The notes beneath the pieces were generated by a model, which was given only the letters and a program-made list of their open reading frames with translations, searched no databases and was not told the DNA's origin. From positions 1 to 64,000 of the forward strand of contig JABLUY010000119.1 in assembly GCA_013306675.1 (NCBI GenBank): a stretch of 64,000 nucleotides of DNA, in the 5' to 3' direction. This DNA is from Thraustochytrium sp. TN22 (lineage: Eukaryota > Sar > Bigyra > Thraustochytrida > Thraustochytriidae). The translations under genes and the position numbers were made by a program. Numbering within the stretch: the stretch's first letter is position 1; every line of letters begins with the position of its first letter. Positions 31,055 to 40,268 of this stretch are shown one piece after another.

Positions 31055-32329
31055 ATGGCGGCCATGATGGAGCGCGAGGCGTCGGCCGGGTCGAGGCGGG
31101 CGCTGTCGGACGACGAGGACGAGGGCGGGTCGCCAGGGTCACACAAGGCGCGCATGGGCATGGACGAGGAGGAGATCATCAAGGGCGCGTGGAGCCCAGA
31201 GGAGGACGAAGTGATGAAGAAGGCCGTGGCGGAGTTCGGCATGGACTGGAAGGCGGTGGCCACCATGGTCAAGGGCCGCACGTCGAAGCAGTGCCGCGAC
31301 AGGTACAAGCTCAAGTTGGACCCCAACATCAACCACGGCCCGTGGACACCCGAGGAGGACCAACAGCTCACGGAGCTGCACCAGCAGCTGGGCCGGCAGT
31401 GGACCAAGATCGCCAAGCTCATGAAGGGGCGCACGGAGAACTCCGTCAAGTCGCGCTTCGCCAGCCTGGACCGCTCGCGCAAGCGTGAGTGGACACCTGA
31501 GGAGGACATGCTGCTGCGCCGCTGCCGCGCCATGAACATGGACTACGACGAGATTGCGGAGAAGCACCTCAGCAAGCGCTCGGAGCACGCCATCAAGAAG
31601 CGCTGGGAGCGTCTCTTCATGCGTGACCTGGCCAAGAAGATCCGCAACGAGCTACCTGCCACGGCGGGCCCTGATGGCTCGCCCGGCATCGTGCCACCCG
31701 GCCTTGAGGCAGCCTACCACCAGCAGCAGCAACAGCACCAGCAACCCCCTTACCCACAGCAGCCCGGCCTGTCGTCGTCGCAGCTTGACACGCACCACCA
31801 CTCGCACCCGCAAGGGGCCTATGCCATGCCGCCGCCTTCGGCCATGCCGCCTCCGGTCGCCCCGTCGCCTGGGCAATCCTCGCTGGGCGGCATCGGCGCC
31901 GAGGCGCCTCTGCCTGGCAGCGCCTTTGGCTCGCCCTCAGTGTACGCGCAGCAGCAGCAGCAGCAGCAGTCCAGCCCGCCCAGCTACGAGTCCTCACCTG
32001 CCATGTCCACGCCCGTGCTCAGTCCCGCACAGCGCGCGTCCGACGCCGGCTCTGGCCTGAACGAGGCGCTCGATACCCTGATGGAGGGCGGCACGAGTCA
32101 CAAGCTTGTCAAGCGCTTCACGTCGGAATCGATCGGCGGCTCCTCCATGTTCGCGCCTTCTAACCGCGAGCACCCCTTCAACTTCCTCTCGTCCAGCCCG
32201 CCACCGCCAGGCGCTTCTCCGGCCTCGCCGCCCGCGGCGCGCCGCATCTCGCATCGCAGCGGTAACCTCAAGCGTCAGACCACCAGCGTCACGATCCTGC
32301 GTGAGATTCTGCCTGATCCCCTGCCCTGA
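31055..32329 (+). CDS. R1R2R3-MYB transcription factor
   Basis: 424 residues with three tandem MYB repeats: R1 about 43-91 (GAWSPEEDEVMKKAVAEFG...W..VA), R2 about 95-140 (GPWTPEEDQQLTELHQQLG, RQWTKIAKLMKGRTENSVKS), R3 about 144-187 (REWTPEEDMLLRRC...). The regularly spaced tryptophans are present in R1 and R2; R3 keeps the first and has a Tyr (DYDEIAEKHL) for the second, a common substitution. The C-terminal half is Gln/Pro/Ser-rich, fitting a transactivation region, and ends with a conserved-looking SHRSGNLKRQTTSVTI segment. Three-repeat MYBs regulate cell-cycle genes in plants and stage-specific genes in oomycetes; the target set here is unknown. Start chosen at the only N-terminal ATG (31055; a second Met lies four codons on). 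Confidence 0.95.
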   Translation: MAAMMEREASAGSRRALSDDEDEGGSPGSHKARMGMDEEEIIKGAWSPEEDEVMKKAVAEFGMDWKAVATMVKGRTSKQCRDRYKLKLDPNINHGPWTPEEDQQLTELHQQLGRQWTKIAKLMKGRTENSVKSRFASLDRSRKREWTPEEDMLLRRCRAMNMDYDEIAEKHLSKRSEHAIKKRWERLFMRDLAKKIRNELPATAGPDGSPGIVPPGLEAAYHQQQQQHQQPPYPQQPGLSSSQLDTHHHSHPQGAYAMPPPSAMPPPVAPSPGQSSLGGIGAEAPLPGSAFGSPSVYAQQQQQQQSSPPSYESSPAMSTPVLSPAQRASDAGSGLNEALDTLMEGGTSHKLVKRFTSESIGGSSMFAPSNREHPFNFLSSSPPPPGASPASPPAARRISHRSGNLKRQTTSVTILREILPDPLP

Positions 32330-32448
32330 TCGACTGCACTGCCTGCTGGCTGTTTCGATGAAGATGAAAATGACCGCGTGTGTCGCCGCGGCGCGCTCTG
32401 CACGCACTACTGATCCCCTCGCACCTTTGATACCTGACGAGGACCCGT

Positions 32449-32597
32449 GCTGATCCGACGGCCGACCCATGCTGATCCGACGGCCGACCCATGCTGATCC
32501 GACGGCCGACCCATGCTGATCCGACGGCCGACCCATGCTGATCCGACGGCCGACCCATGCTGATCCGACGGCCGACCCATGCTAATCCGACGGCCGC
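32449..32597. repeat. 22 bp minisatellite, six units plus a partial
   Basis: Six identical head-to-tail units beginning GCTGATCCGACGGCCGACCC at 32449, 32471, 32493, 32515, 32537 and 32559, then a seventh degenerate partial. It lies 120 bp past the MYB stop codon, in the 3' flank. Perfect identity between units means recent expansion. Confidence 0.97.
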
Positions 32598-33045
32598 CCC
32601 CCCCTCCTGATGTAGACAAGCCAGTGCGCCTCGTGCTGCTCCTCCTCTCCTCAGCCTCTGCCTTTCTATTCTCTCTTTCCTTCCTTCTCTGTCTCGGAAG
32701 GACGAAGGGGCGAGAAGAGAAAGAGAAAGAGAGAGAATGAAGAGAGGGGGTTGGAGGGGCCGGTCTGGCGGGCGGGCAAAGCAAGGAGAGTCTTCACGGA
32801 GACCTGGCTGACTGACCCCCATTTGACGACGCGCCTGCTTTCCCGGCCTCTCTTCTACGTCCGGCCTGCCAACGGCGCTCGTCTGCTCTTTCTGTTGAAT
32901 TCTTTTTTTTTTTCCTGTTTCAACAAACAAAAATTCGGGTTTTCACTCTCTGCGCCGGACGCCCGCGCAGCGCTTAAGCGCCTTCTCATGGTACTTTGGG
33001 AGATTCTCTGCTGCTTGTAAGATAAGAGCTCTCAAAAACTGTAAG
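32598..33045. other. Convergent intergenic stretch
   Basis: Between the MYB gene and the FGGY kinase, which converge here. It contains pyrimidine- and purine-rich tracts (about 32640-32745) and an AT-richer patch with a T-run near 32905, plausibly polyadenylation/termination sequence. No gene seen. Confidence 0.4.
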
Positions 33046-34752
33046 TTAGACGCCCGCCATGGCCTCGTGGCACGCCACAGCAGCATCTGTGAGCGCGCAA
33101 AAGGCCTTGTACTTGGCGTCAAAGTACGCGCCGACCGAGCGGTCCGGTGCAAAGACCTTGCCAAGGCCGTTGTACTTGAGCACCTCGTCAAATGGTGAGC
33201 CGGACGCAACCGAGGCGATCATGCAGGCACCCAGCAGGACGGCCTGCTCGCAGGACGGGAGCGCGACGCCCATACCGAGGGCGTCCGCGAGAGACTGGCA
33301 GAAGAGGTCACTCTTGGCAAGACCGCCGCAGAGCACGACGCGAGAAATGCGCTGCCCCCCCTCCCGTAGCCGATCGCAAATCATGCGCGACGAGAAGCAC
33401 AGGCTCTGCAGCGCGCACAAATAGGCGCGCGCCAGGTGCTCGAGGCCGGTCTCGTCGTGCAGCGTGCGCCCGCAGAGCGCTCCTGTCAAGTCGCCGCGCG
33501 CCAGCGGAGAGCGATTCCCGTTCACGTCCGGCGTCATGTGGAGGCTGCGGGTGAGCTGCGCGACAGCCACACCCTCGCGCGCCGCGAGCTCGTGGAGCAT
33601 GACCTCCAATTCCTCGTAGTCCGAGGTGCCTGCCTGTTGGACGCGCTCCTGCAGTTCTGCATAGGCCGGGTGCGAGTCGATCACGTGGCGCACGAGCGCG
33701 CCGGCCGCGCTCTGCCCGGCCTCGTTGCAGTGCATCTCCGGCACGATGGCGTGCAGGTACGGCCCCCAGATCCCCGCGACCTGCACCTCGTGCGGCGCGA
33801 CTGAAAGGATGCAGTTCGACGTGCCCGCCACAACGGCGAGGCGCTCGTGCAGCGGCTTGGCGTCCTGCTCGTGGCCCCAGACGCCCAGCATGCCAAGCGC
33901 GCCTGAGTGCGCGTCAATCAGGCTTGCGGCCACCGGCGTGCCCTCGGGCAGGCCCAGGTCCGCGGCTGCCTTGGCGCACAGACCGCCCGGTACCGGCGTG
34001 CCAGGCCGCAGCGCGCGCGTGCCGAGGCGGCGCGCGTGCTCTTGGTCCAGAAGCGCCTCCAGGCCGACCTGCTCCAGCAGGTCGCGGCTCCAGCGGTCCT
34101 GCGCGGCATCGTAGTTCCACTTGCACACGAGGGAGCAAAAGGACCGCGTCTCCGCGTTGCCCGTGGCGCGGAATGTGAGGTAGTCCGGCAGGTCGAAGAA
34201 GCCGCCGGCGCGTGAAAACGTGTCAGGAAGGTGTCGCTGCAGGTGCAGCAGCTTGGGCAACTCCATTTCGGGCGAGACGGCGCCGCCCACGTTGCGGAGC
34301 AGCGGGTGGCCGGTCGCGTTGATCTCATCGGCCTCCGCCTGTGCGCGGTGGTCGGCCCACAGGATGACGTTACGCCGTGCGTGGCCGTGTGCGCCCACGG
34401 GGAGCGGCGCGCCCTTTGCATCCACCACCACCAGACTACACGTGGCGCAGAACCCAATGCCTGCGGGCGCCGCGGCCCCGGGCGCTGCCTTGAGTACCTC
34501 GCGCACGGTCGTGCAGACCGCCTCCCATATCTCCTCGGCGCTCTGCTCCTGCTGCTCCGCGGACGCCCCTCGCCACGTCTGGATCTCGTGCTCCGCCGTG
34601 GCGAGCACCCGCAGCGCACTGCCCTCGTCCTCCGCGCCCCCCAGCTCCGCCAGCATGGCCCGCACCGACCCGGTGCCCACGTCCACGCCCAGCGCCGTCG
34701 TCTGCCGGGCGCTCGACTCCGGGGCGCTCATCTCCGACCTCGCGGCGGCCAT
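33046..34752 (-). CDS. FGGY: FGGY-family carbohydrate kinase (FGGY / D-ribulokinase type)
   Basis: 568 residues from the ATG at 34752 (MAAARSEMSAPESS); human FGGY has about 551. The first FGGY domain opens with TTALGVDVGTGSVRAML, the ATP phosphate loop, and has FCATCSLVVVD, NVILWADHRAQAEADEIN and GGAVSPEMELPKLL; the second has SLIDAHSGALG with the catalytic Asp, VVAGTSNCILSV (adenosine motif), SLHMTPDVNGNRSPLA and VVLCGGLAKSDLFCQ. These fit the eukaryotic FGGY/YDR109c group, thought to phosphorylate D-ribulose as metabolite repair. The frame is open for another 1.3 kb upstream, but that sequence contains GA and poly-G tracts and the divergent leader, so I exclude it. Confidence 0.94.
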   Translation of the reverse strand: MAAARSEMSAPESSARQTTALGVDVGTGSVRAMLAELGGAEDEGSALRVLATAEHEIQTWRGASAEQQEQSAEEIWEAVCTTVREVLKAAPGAAAPAGIGFCATCSLVVVDAKGAPLPVGAHGHARRNVILWADHRAQAEADEINATGHPLLRNVGGAVSPEMELPKLLHLQRHLPDTFSRAGGFFDLPDYLTFRATGNAETRSFCSLVCKWNYDAAQDRWSRDLLEQVGLEALLDQEHARRLGTRALRPGTPVPGGLCAKAAADLGLPEGTPVAASLIDAHSGALGMLGVWGHEQDAKPLHERLAVVAGTSNCILSVAPHEVQVAGIWGPYLHAIVPEMHCNEAGQSAAGALVRHVIDSHPAYAELQERVQQAGTSDYEELEVMLHELAAREGVAVAQLTRSLHMTPDVNGNRSPLARGDLTGALCGRTLHDETGLEHLARAYLCALQSLCFSSRMICDRLREGGQRISRVVLCGGLAKSDLFCQSLADALGMGVALPSCEQAVLLGACMIASVASGSPFDEVLKYNGLGKVFAPDRSVGAYFDAKYKAFCALTDAAVACHEAMAGV

Positions 34753-35048
34753 CGGGGGTATGGATGGCTCCGTGCGGGTCGCGCTGCTCGTCGCGCAGCG
34801 TCTTTCCGGTGGACGACGCCGAGTCAACGCGAGCCCTAGAGGCGAGCGATTCTTGCCGGGCCGGCCTCGCGGCGCCGCCCTTCGGTCAAACGACCCCAGC
34901 CGTCCCAGCGCGCGCCGCCGCAGGGAGCGCCGCCGCAGGGAGGGCCGCCGCGGCCGCGAGCGCCCGCCACGCCGCGCTGTCTGCCGCGCCAGGCGGCGCG
35001 CGGGGTCGACTGTCATGGGGAAAGATAGGCTGAGAGAGAGCCTGCCAG

Positions 35049-35085
<37 letters not shown>

Positions 35086-35482
35086 AGCCTTGAGAGTTCG
35101 TGCCCATGGTTCGCGCGCCGGGAGGGGAAAATCTTCTTCGGTGCGGAGCACAGACGAGCGCGGGCACGTGTAGCGGTCAGTGACGATTGGGGGGGGGGCG
35201 CGGCGCGGCAGCCTGAGCTCGCCCAGAATCTGACGAAAGAGAGGGAAGACCAGTCTAATCGGCGGTGCTCGCGCTGATTGCGATGTAAACCTCCTCTTCT
35301 GGTGCTTGCTGCGAGCCCGGCCCGCGTAAACTGGCGCCGCGCAAGGAAGTACCAAATGCCCACGCGGAGAAGCAAGTTGCTGGCGGTGGTACATCGTTTG
35401 CAAGGTACATCGCTTACAATGGCTAGCTACGAGCTCTACTAGGTAGCTAAGCAAGCTAGCTAGCTTGTAGAGAACGCGTGAG
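34753..35482. other. Intergenic stretch between FGGY kinase and polycystin-like gene
   Basis: Promoter side of the FGGY kinase. It holds a GA dinucleotide run (about 35050-35081), a nine-base G run near 35190 and a CTAG-rich patch (about 35421-35470). No separate gene seen; open frames in it are read-through of the kinase frame. Confidence 0.45.
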
Positions 35483-37792
35483 TCAGGCCTCAAGGGCGTC
35501 AGAGCGCTGGTCGGGATGTAAGCGGAGGTCGCGGCGAGGGTCGAGGACGTGTTGCGCGAGACGCAAGGCGCCACGACGCGAGAGCGCTTGATGGTCTCCG
35601 GGGGCGGCGTGTGCGCGCTTGGCGGCGCTGCGCTGGCGTAGGGCGGCGTGAAGCATGTGGTGCATGGCCACGACGGCGACCATGGCAGGCAAAAGGTAAC
35701 GGAAGATGAAGAGGTGCACGTACAGCAAAATGGCCGTGTACCAGGCAAGTACCGTATTGCCACCGCCGGCAATGTCCAAAATCGTGGGCGAGAGCAGGTC
35801 GCCGACGGAAAAGAGCTGCAGCGAGAGGTGGAGCCAGGCAGCGGAGAAAGTGCGGAAGCTGTCGCTGAAGGAGCCGACGAGCTGCCAGAGAAGCAGCGTG
35901 TCAGCCACGAAAATGGGAAAGAGCAGGAGAAGCAGCATGATGCCAGAGCGCAGCGCGCGCGCGCTGGTGAGCAAGAGCACGACGCCCGCATCGAAGATGC
36001 GGAACGAGAAGAGTATGCGCAGCGTGACGAGCAAAACGAGGATGGCAACAATCTCGTGGCGCGCCTCGGCGACATTCAGCACGGCGTCGAACGGGTAGAA
36101 GAAGGCGGGCGAGTCCCAGAGCAGCGTCTGGAAGCTGTCAAAGGTGCGCAGCGTCACGATCTGCAATGCGGAGGCCGTAATGTAAAAGGCGAGCACTGCC
36201 ACGTCAACCATGTGTTCGGCACAGGTGAAGAAGCGTTCTGGCGCATCTCGAACGTGCGACTCGAAGCGAACGCGTAGCGCGGAGCGCAGGGCAAGCCAGA
36301 TCATGAGCACACCGAGCAGAATCTGCGAGGCACCCAGGCTGCCGCCCGGCCAAAGCGTGGAGCGCTGGAAAGCGTCAACCATGTAGGTTGGCACGTAGCC
36401 GCCGGCGAGGCGCTGCTCGAAGAGCACGTGCTGCGACTCATAACGCGAGGAGCTGCCGATGAAGGCGTTCCAGGAAAAGATGACGGCGCTGGTGCGCGTG
36501 TCAATCCACTCGTGCTCCTCAAAAGTGTCGAAAAATGTGTCCCACTCGTCGACGAGGTCTGCGTAGGCGCCAGTGGCACGGAAGCGCTGACCGATATCCA
36601 CGAGGTAGCCGGAGTTTGGATAGCTGGTGATGGAGCCCTCGATGGTATAGTCCTGCGGGCGAGAGGTGTTGGCGGCTGCCTGGATGTCGTGCGGGGACGC
36701 CCATTCGAAGCCCGGCGTGAAGACGGCCCCGCTGCCGCCGTAGGTGGCAACAGCGCGGTTGTCATCGGCGTAGTTGGCGACACAAGCGCCGACGATGGGG
36801 TCAGCGCGCGCGGTGATGGCGCACGACGCGTTGGCGCGTACGCGCAGCTGGCGCAGGCGCAGCACACCGACAATCTCCGTGATGCCGGAATCGGCGGTCC
36901 AGTGCTCGGACGGACCCGGGTTGCCAGCCGCGAGCGCACGCTCGGCGTCCGCCAGCAGGCGCGCGCGCAGCACGCTGCGCGCCCAAGCGTAAATGTCCTC
37001 ACGCGTGCTGATGTCTGCGAATCGCACGGTGCGCCCTAGAGAGGTGAAGGTCTGCACCGTGATGTCTGAGAGCTGGAGCCCGAGCGCCTGCTCGGACCGC
37101 GGCGCAACGAAGTTGCTTAGCAGCAGCGCCAACACGGTAATGAAGAAGAGGCCGTCGCGAATCGCGTCGGCGCGCTCCTCTTCGTCGACAAGGTGGCGAA
37201 AGAAGGGTTTGGCCGGTGGCAGCGCACGGCGCTGCCTCTTGCGGGGAGCGGGCGGGACGCCCTTGGCCTCCCCGTCGGCGCCACCTGCAGGCTGTGCGGC
37301 ACCAGGCGTGGTGAAGTGCTCCCCGGGCAGCAGCGCCGGGGAGGGGCGTGCGGCGCCAGTTGCGGCAACGGGCGGCGTTTGCACCAGCACGAGGAGGCGG
37401 GGCTCGCGCGGTGAGATGCGCGGGCCGAGCGCCGCCTCCACGTCGGCGAGCGTTGCGTTGAGGCTCAGCACGGCGCCCCCGTACGTCACCTGCACTTCGT
37501 GCGGCTCCAGCATCCACTTGTACGTGGATTCCCTCAAAATGTCCTGCACGCGCGCCTCGGGTGCCAGCTCCAGAACAATGTTGCGCTCGTACAGGGCTGA
37601 CGCCTGCGACGACTGCAGGTTCACCTGGAAGGTGAGCTTGCGTCGCGTCCGGCCTGTCCCCGCCGGCTTGGGCGCGCATTCGAGCGCTGCGGCCAGCAGC
37701 AGGTCCACGACCTCGGCGCGCAGCACGGGGTCCGCGTCTGCATGAAGTTCTGTTTGGGCTGTCTTCGTCTCGTCGCGGCTCGGCGTCGACAT
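35483..37792 (-). CDS. Polycystin-2-like (PKD2/TRPP) cation channel
   Basis: 769 residues. The N-terminal ~190 residues are cytosolic, with a predicted ubiquitin-like beta-rich stretch. TM1 is about 214-230 (GLFFITVLALLLSNFVA); the large extracellular polycystin domain follows (about 240-480) with the signature VLRLRQLRVRANASC, the SYPNSGYLVDIG loop and HEWIDTRTSAVIFSWNAFIG. TM2-TM6 lie at about 486-503, 528-546, 580-596, 614-640 and 682-710, with a pore-loop-like segment about 650-668 (WLHLSLQLFSVGDLL). PKD2-type channels conduct cations at cilia and ER in many protists. The C-terminal tail is short and basic, with no EF hand or long coiled coil. One exon; the GCC array just upstream probably belongs to the leader. 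Confidence 0.92.
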   Translation of the reverse strand: MSTPSRDETKTAQTELHADADPVLRAEVVDLLLAAALECAPKPAGTGRTRRKLTFQVNLQSSQASALYERNIVLELAPEARVQDILRESTYKWMLEPHEVQVTYGGAVLSLNATLADVEAALGPRISPREPRLLVLVQTPPVAATGAARPSPALLPGEHFTTPGAAQPAGGADGEAKGVPPAPRKRQRRALPPAKPFFRHLVDEEERADAIRDGLFFITVLALLLSNFVAPRSEQALGLQLSDITVQTFTSLGRTVRFADISTREDIYAWARSVLRARLLADAERALAAGNPGPSEHWTADSGITEIVGVLRLRQLRVRANASCAITARADPIVGACVANYADDNRAVATYGGSGAVFTPGFEWASPHDIQAAANTSRPQDYTIEGSITSYPNSGYLVDIGQRFRATGAYADLVDEWDTFFDTFEEHEWIDTRTSAVIFSWNAFIGSSSRYESQHVLFEQRLAGGYVPTYMVDAFQRSTLWPGGSLGASQILLGVLMIWLALRSALRVRFESHVRDAPERFFTCAEHMVDVAVLAFYITASALQIVTLRTFDSFQTLLWDSPAFFYPFDAVLNVAEARHEIVAILVLLVTLRILFSFRIFDAGVVLLLTSARALRSGIMLLLLLFPIFVADTLLLWQLVGSFSDSFRTFSAAWLHLSLQLFSVGDLLSPTILDIAGGGNTVLAWYTAILLYVHLFIFRYLLPAMVAVVAMHHMLHAALRQRSAAKRAHAAPGDHQALSRRGALRLAQHVLDPRRDLRLHPDQRSDALEA

Positions 37793-37826
37793 CGCCGCCG
37801 CCGCCGCCGCCGCCGCTGCCGCCGCT

Positions 37827-37873
<47 letters not shown>

Positions 37874-37885
37874 TGCCGCCGCTGC
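37793..37885. repeat. (GCC)n trinucleotide array upstream of the polycystin-like gene
   Basis: About 30 GCC/GCT units immediately before the start codon at 37792 (minus strand). Trinucleotide arrays at this position are leader or promoter expansions. Confidence 0.9.
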
Positions 37886-38139
37886 GTTACCCCGCCCCGC
37901 GCGCGGTAGCTCCTCTTCTGATCAAGTTGCCGGCTTGGCGTCGGCGCGGACTCGGCCCGGGAGTGGGCTCAAACTTTGGGGTCTTCCGGAGGCCACAACC
38001 CGCGACAAGGTCACGGTGGCACCTTATTAGCCAGAAGCCACCGCGCTTGCTTGTTGCGGTACACAAGGGGCCTGCCGAGGTCTTGGTCGTTGCTTCAAGT
38101 TGTCGCTGAGGGCACTGGCACAATCTGCACCCAGCCTGG

Positions 38140-39365
38140 TGAACGTTGGCATTCAATTATGCCTAGCTGACCCGAGGGCGCTACCGCTGGCGTGGCGAAG
38201 CGGCCAAAACACTAACCTACTAGCGAGAGGTAATTGCTCTCTCTTCGGGCTACTAGCGAACTTAGATGGCAAGCACAGATACTTTGGCGCGACTCATGGG
38301 TCTCGTCCAGCGACGGCATCCCGTCCCTCGTTGTTGGACGGACGGATGGAGGCCGGTCAATGAGGATGACAAGGTCGTCGAACTCACGGTAACCCGCCGG
38401 CAGCTTGTTGTGAAAGCTCGTTCGCGCACCGAATCGTGCACACACGAAGTAAGTTACTTGGATCATGGACAGCGAGGGCGACGCGAGCACATCGTTGACT
38501 CCCATCCTTGACGCTGCGCGGGAACCGGTTCGCCCCGTTCGCGAGCTGACTGTGAGGCACTCGATCTGGAGTAGGGGAGCCGACTCGGACCGCACGGGTC
38601 ACGCGGGGCCTTTTGTCCCATAGCACTTCCCTCGAGGCTCAGTGCGTGCAGTCCACTTCTTGGCACATCGGCGCGGTCTGTGCACGGAGACGACACACTT
38701 ACTCCACGAAATTTACGGACGCGGCTTGGCATTCCCTGAAGACGAGGTGGAGGTGGTCTCGTTGATCGTGTCGTTGCGCCAGCAGTGTAGCAGCCCGCAT
38801 GGGGCACTGGGTAAGCACTGTGACCTGCGGTAGCTGTGGTGGTTCCCGAACCGGCTGGGGCTCGGGTTGCGGTACGCGTAGACTCAAGAGTCGGACGCGC
38901 CGCGCCGGTCGAGCCCTAGCCCTGGGGCATTTCCTCGCAGCCACACAAGCTCAGCGCCGCGCCGCGGAAGCCCTAGCCCTAGAACACCTGCACGACCTGG
39001 CATCGATCCAGGCATGCATAACCTCATCATCATCTGGAATAGGTTGTCCTCCTTGGACTAGAGCTGGAGAGCGCAGATACTCGCTCCGCTCCGTGCGCCC
39101 TAGCCGCCGGCCGGCCCCTTAGCGTGGCCGGCCGCAAGCGCTTGCATTAGCCATCAAACGCTACAGCAGCCACGCCTGCGCAAAGGTCGTCCTCTGCTCG
39201 CCGTGCAGTGCCGCCGCCACCTGTCGCGCTTGTGCACGGCGCGTGCTGCCAACCTACAACTTGAGACCTTTAGTAAACGAGGGCTTGAGCGGCCTTCAAA
39301 CTTGAAGTTGAGCCGCGTTCCAGCGGATAGAGTCACTGTCAGTGTCTGGCGATGAAGCCGGGCTG
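38140..39365. pseudogene. Gutted partial duplicate of the membrane-sulfotransferase locus
   Basis: Blocks here match the intact sulfotransferase locus in the same order. 38280-38640 resembles 39640-39912 (shared TTTGGCGCGACTCATGG, CGCGGGAACC, TTCGCGAGCTGA, GCACGGGTCACGCGGG). 38641-38800 resembles 40217-40312, the 3' flank and last codons of the gene: read on the minus strand it gives CWRNDTINETTST against CWRSDTISETTFT. 39200-39240 and 39335-39355 resemble 41768-41812 and 41970-41990, the 5' flank. The coding body (about 1.1 kb) is missing and a MITE-like copy sits between the two ends. It therefore looks like a duplicated gene whose middle was lost. Point divergence is considerable, so it is not very recent. 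Confidence 0.65.
38934..39164 (+). mobile_element. MITE-like repeat, copy A (~231 bp)
   Basis: About 85-90% identical by eye to the reverse complement of 39920-40153. Shared blocks include CTCGCAGCCACACAAGCTC, CTGGAGAGCGCAGATACTCG and CTCCGCTCCGTGCGCCCTAG. It contains a GGCCGGCC-rich palindrome near its right end. It has no coding capacity. Two copies in opposite orientation 755 bp apart, one inside the gutted duplicate and one beside the intact gene, fit a small non-autonomous transposable element; exact ends and family are unknown. Confidence 0.6.
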
Positions 39366-39919
39366 GCGCCAGGCTGCCGATGGGTGTAAGCAAGCAAGGG
39401 TGTAAGCAAGCAAGACAAGGGTCGAGGGGTTGTTCACGTAGCCTCTCGTTACGTGGAACCTGGCCCAATTCACATAATCATCAAGCAGTGACTCGGACTG
39501 CAACACCTCTTGCGCGTGCACTCAAGCGCTGACCTCGTCATCACCCACAAGCTTGCCCTGCGCCCTGCTCATAGGCTGAGCGCTAGGCGTGGTCGCTTGG
39601 AGAGGAGCGGCGAATGACTTGGCATCGGATTGACAATAGCCCAACACAGATCGTTTGGCGCGACTCATGGATTCGATCTGCCCGGATCTGGTCTCGTCCG
39701 CTGTAATCGTAACTCTGGCGGTGGCATCTCGTCTCTCGCTGGTTCCCTTCCTTGCCTGCGAGCGGAATTTTATCCCCGCTGCACCAATTCCCGCTGCGCG
39801 GGAACCTCTTCGCGTCGTTCGCGAGCTGAGTGAGGCACTTGATCTGGACCGGGGGGGGGGACTTGAAGGGTGCATCGCACGGGTCACGCGGGACCGATCG
39901 TCCCAGAGCGCTTGCCATT
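39366..39919. other. Repeat-rich intergenic stretch
   Basis: Left flank of the sulfotransferase locus. The part from about 39640 is homologous to 38280-38640 in the gutted duplicate. A short GTAAGCAAGCAAG doublet lies near 39390-39415. No gene is supported. Confidence 0.45.
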
Positions 39920-40153
39920 GTAGCGTTCAATGGCTTTAACGCGAGCGCTCTGGGCCGGCCTCGCTAAGAGGCCGGCCAACAGCTAGGGCGCACGGAGCGG
40001 AGCGAGTATCTGCGCTCTCCAGCTCAAGTCCAAGGAGGACAACCTGTCCGCATGATGATGAGGTTGTGCTTAGCCTGGATCGAATGCCAGGTCCGGCAGG
40101 TCTTCGAGAGCTAGGGCTTGCGCGGCGCGGCGCCGAGCTTGTGTGGCTGCGAG
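39920..40153 (-). mobile_element. MITE-like repeat, copy B (~234 bp, inverted relative to copy A)
   Basis: Reverse-complement partner of 38934-39164. At its left edge lies an imperfect palindrome, CCCAGAGCGCT (39902-39912) against AGCGCTCTGGG (about 39944-39954), followed by GGCCGGCC-9 nt-GGCCGGCC (about 39954-39978). This hairpin-rich end is typical of MITE or foldback elements. In the gutted duplicate the sequences flanking this position are contiguous, suggesting insertion here after the duplication or excision there. Confidence 0.6.
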
Positions 40154-40268
40154 AGTCGCAACCATTCATCGTAGTCTTGACTCGACGCCGTCTATGACAC
40201 CATGACTCGGATGCTCAGTGCGTGGAGTCCATTTCTTGACACATCGGCGCAGTCTGTGCACGCGCGAA

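Noticed and set aside
34753-36075. N-terminal 441-codon extension of the FGGY kinase frame
   Set aside because: It runs through GA, poly-G and CTAG-rich spacer into the end of the polycystin gene; the ATG at 34752 gives a normal family length.
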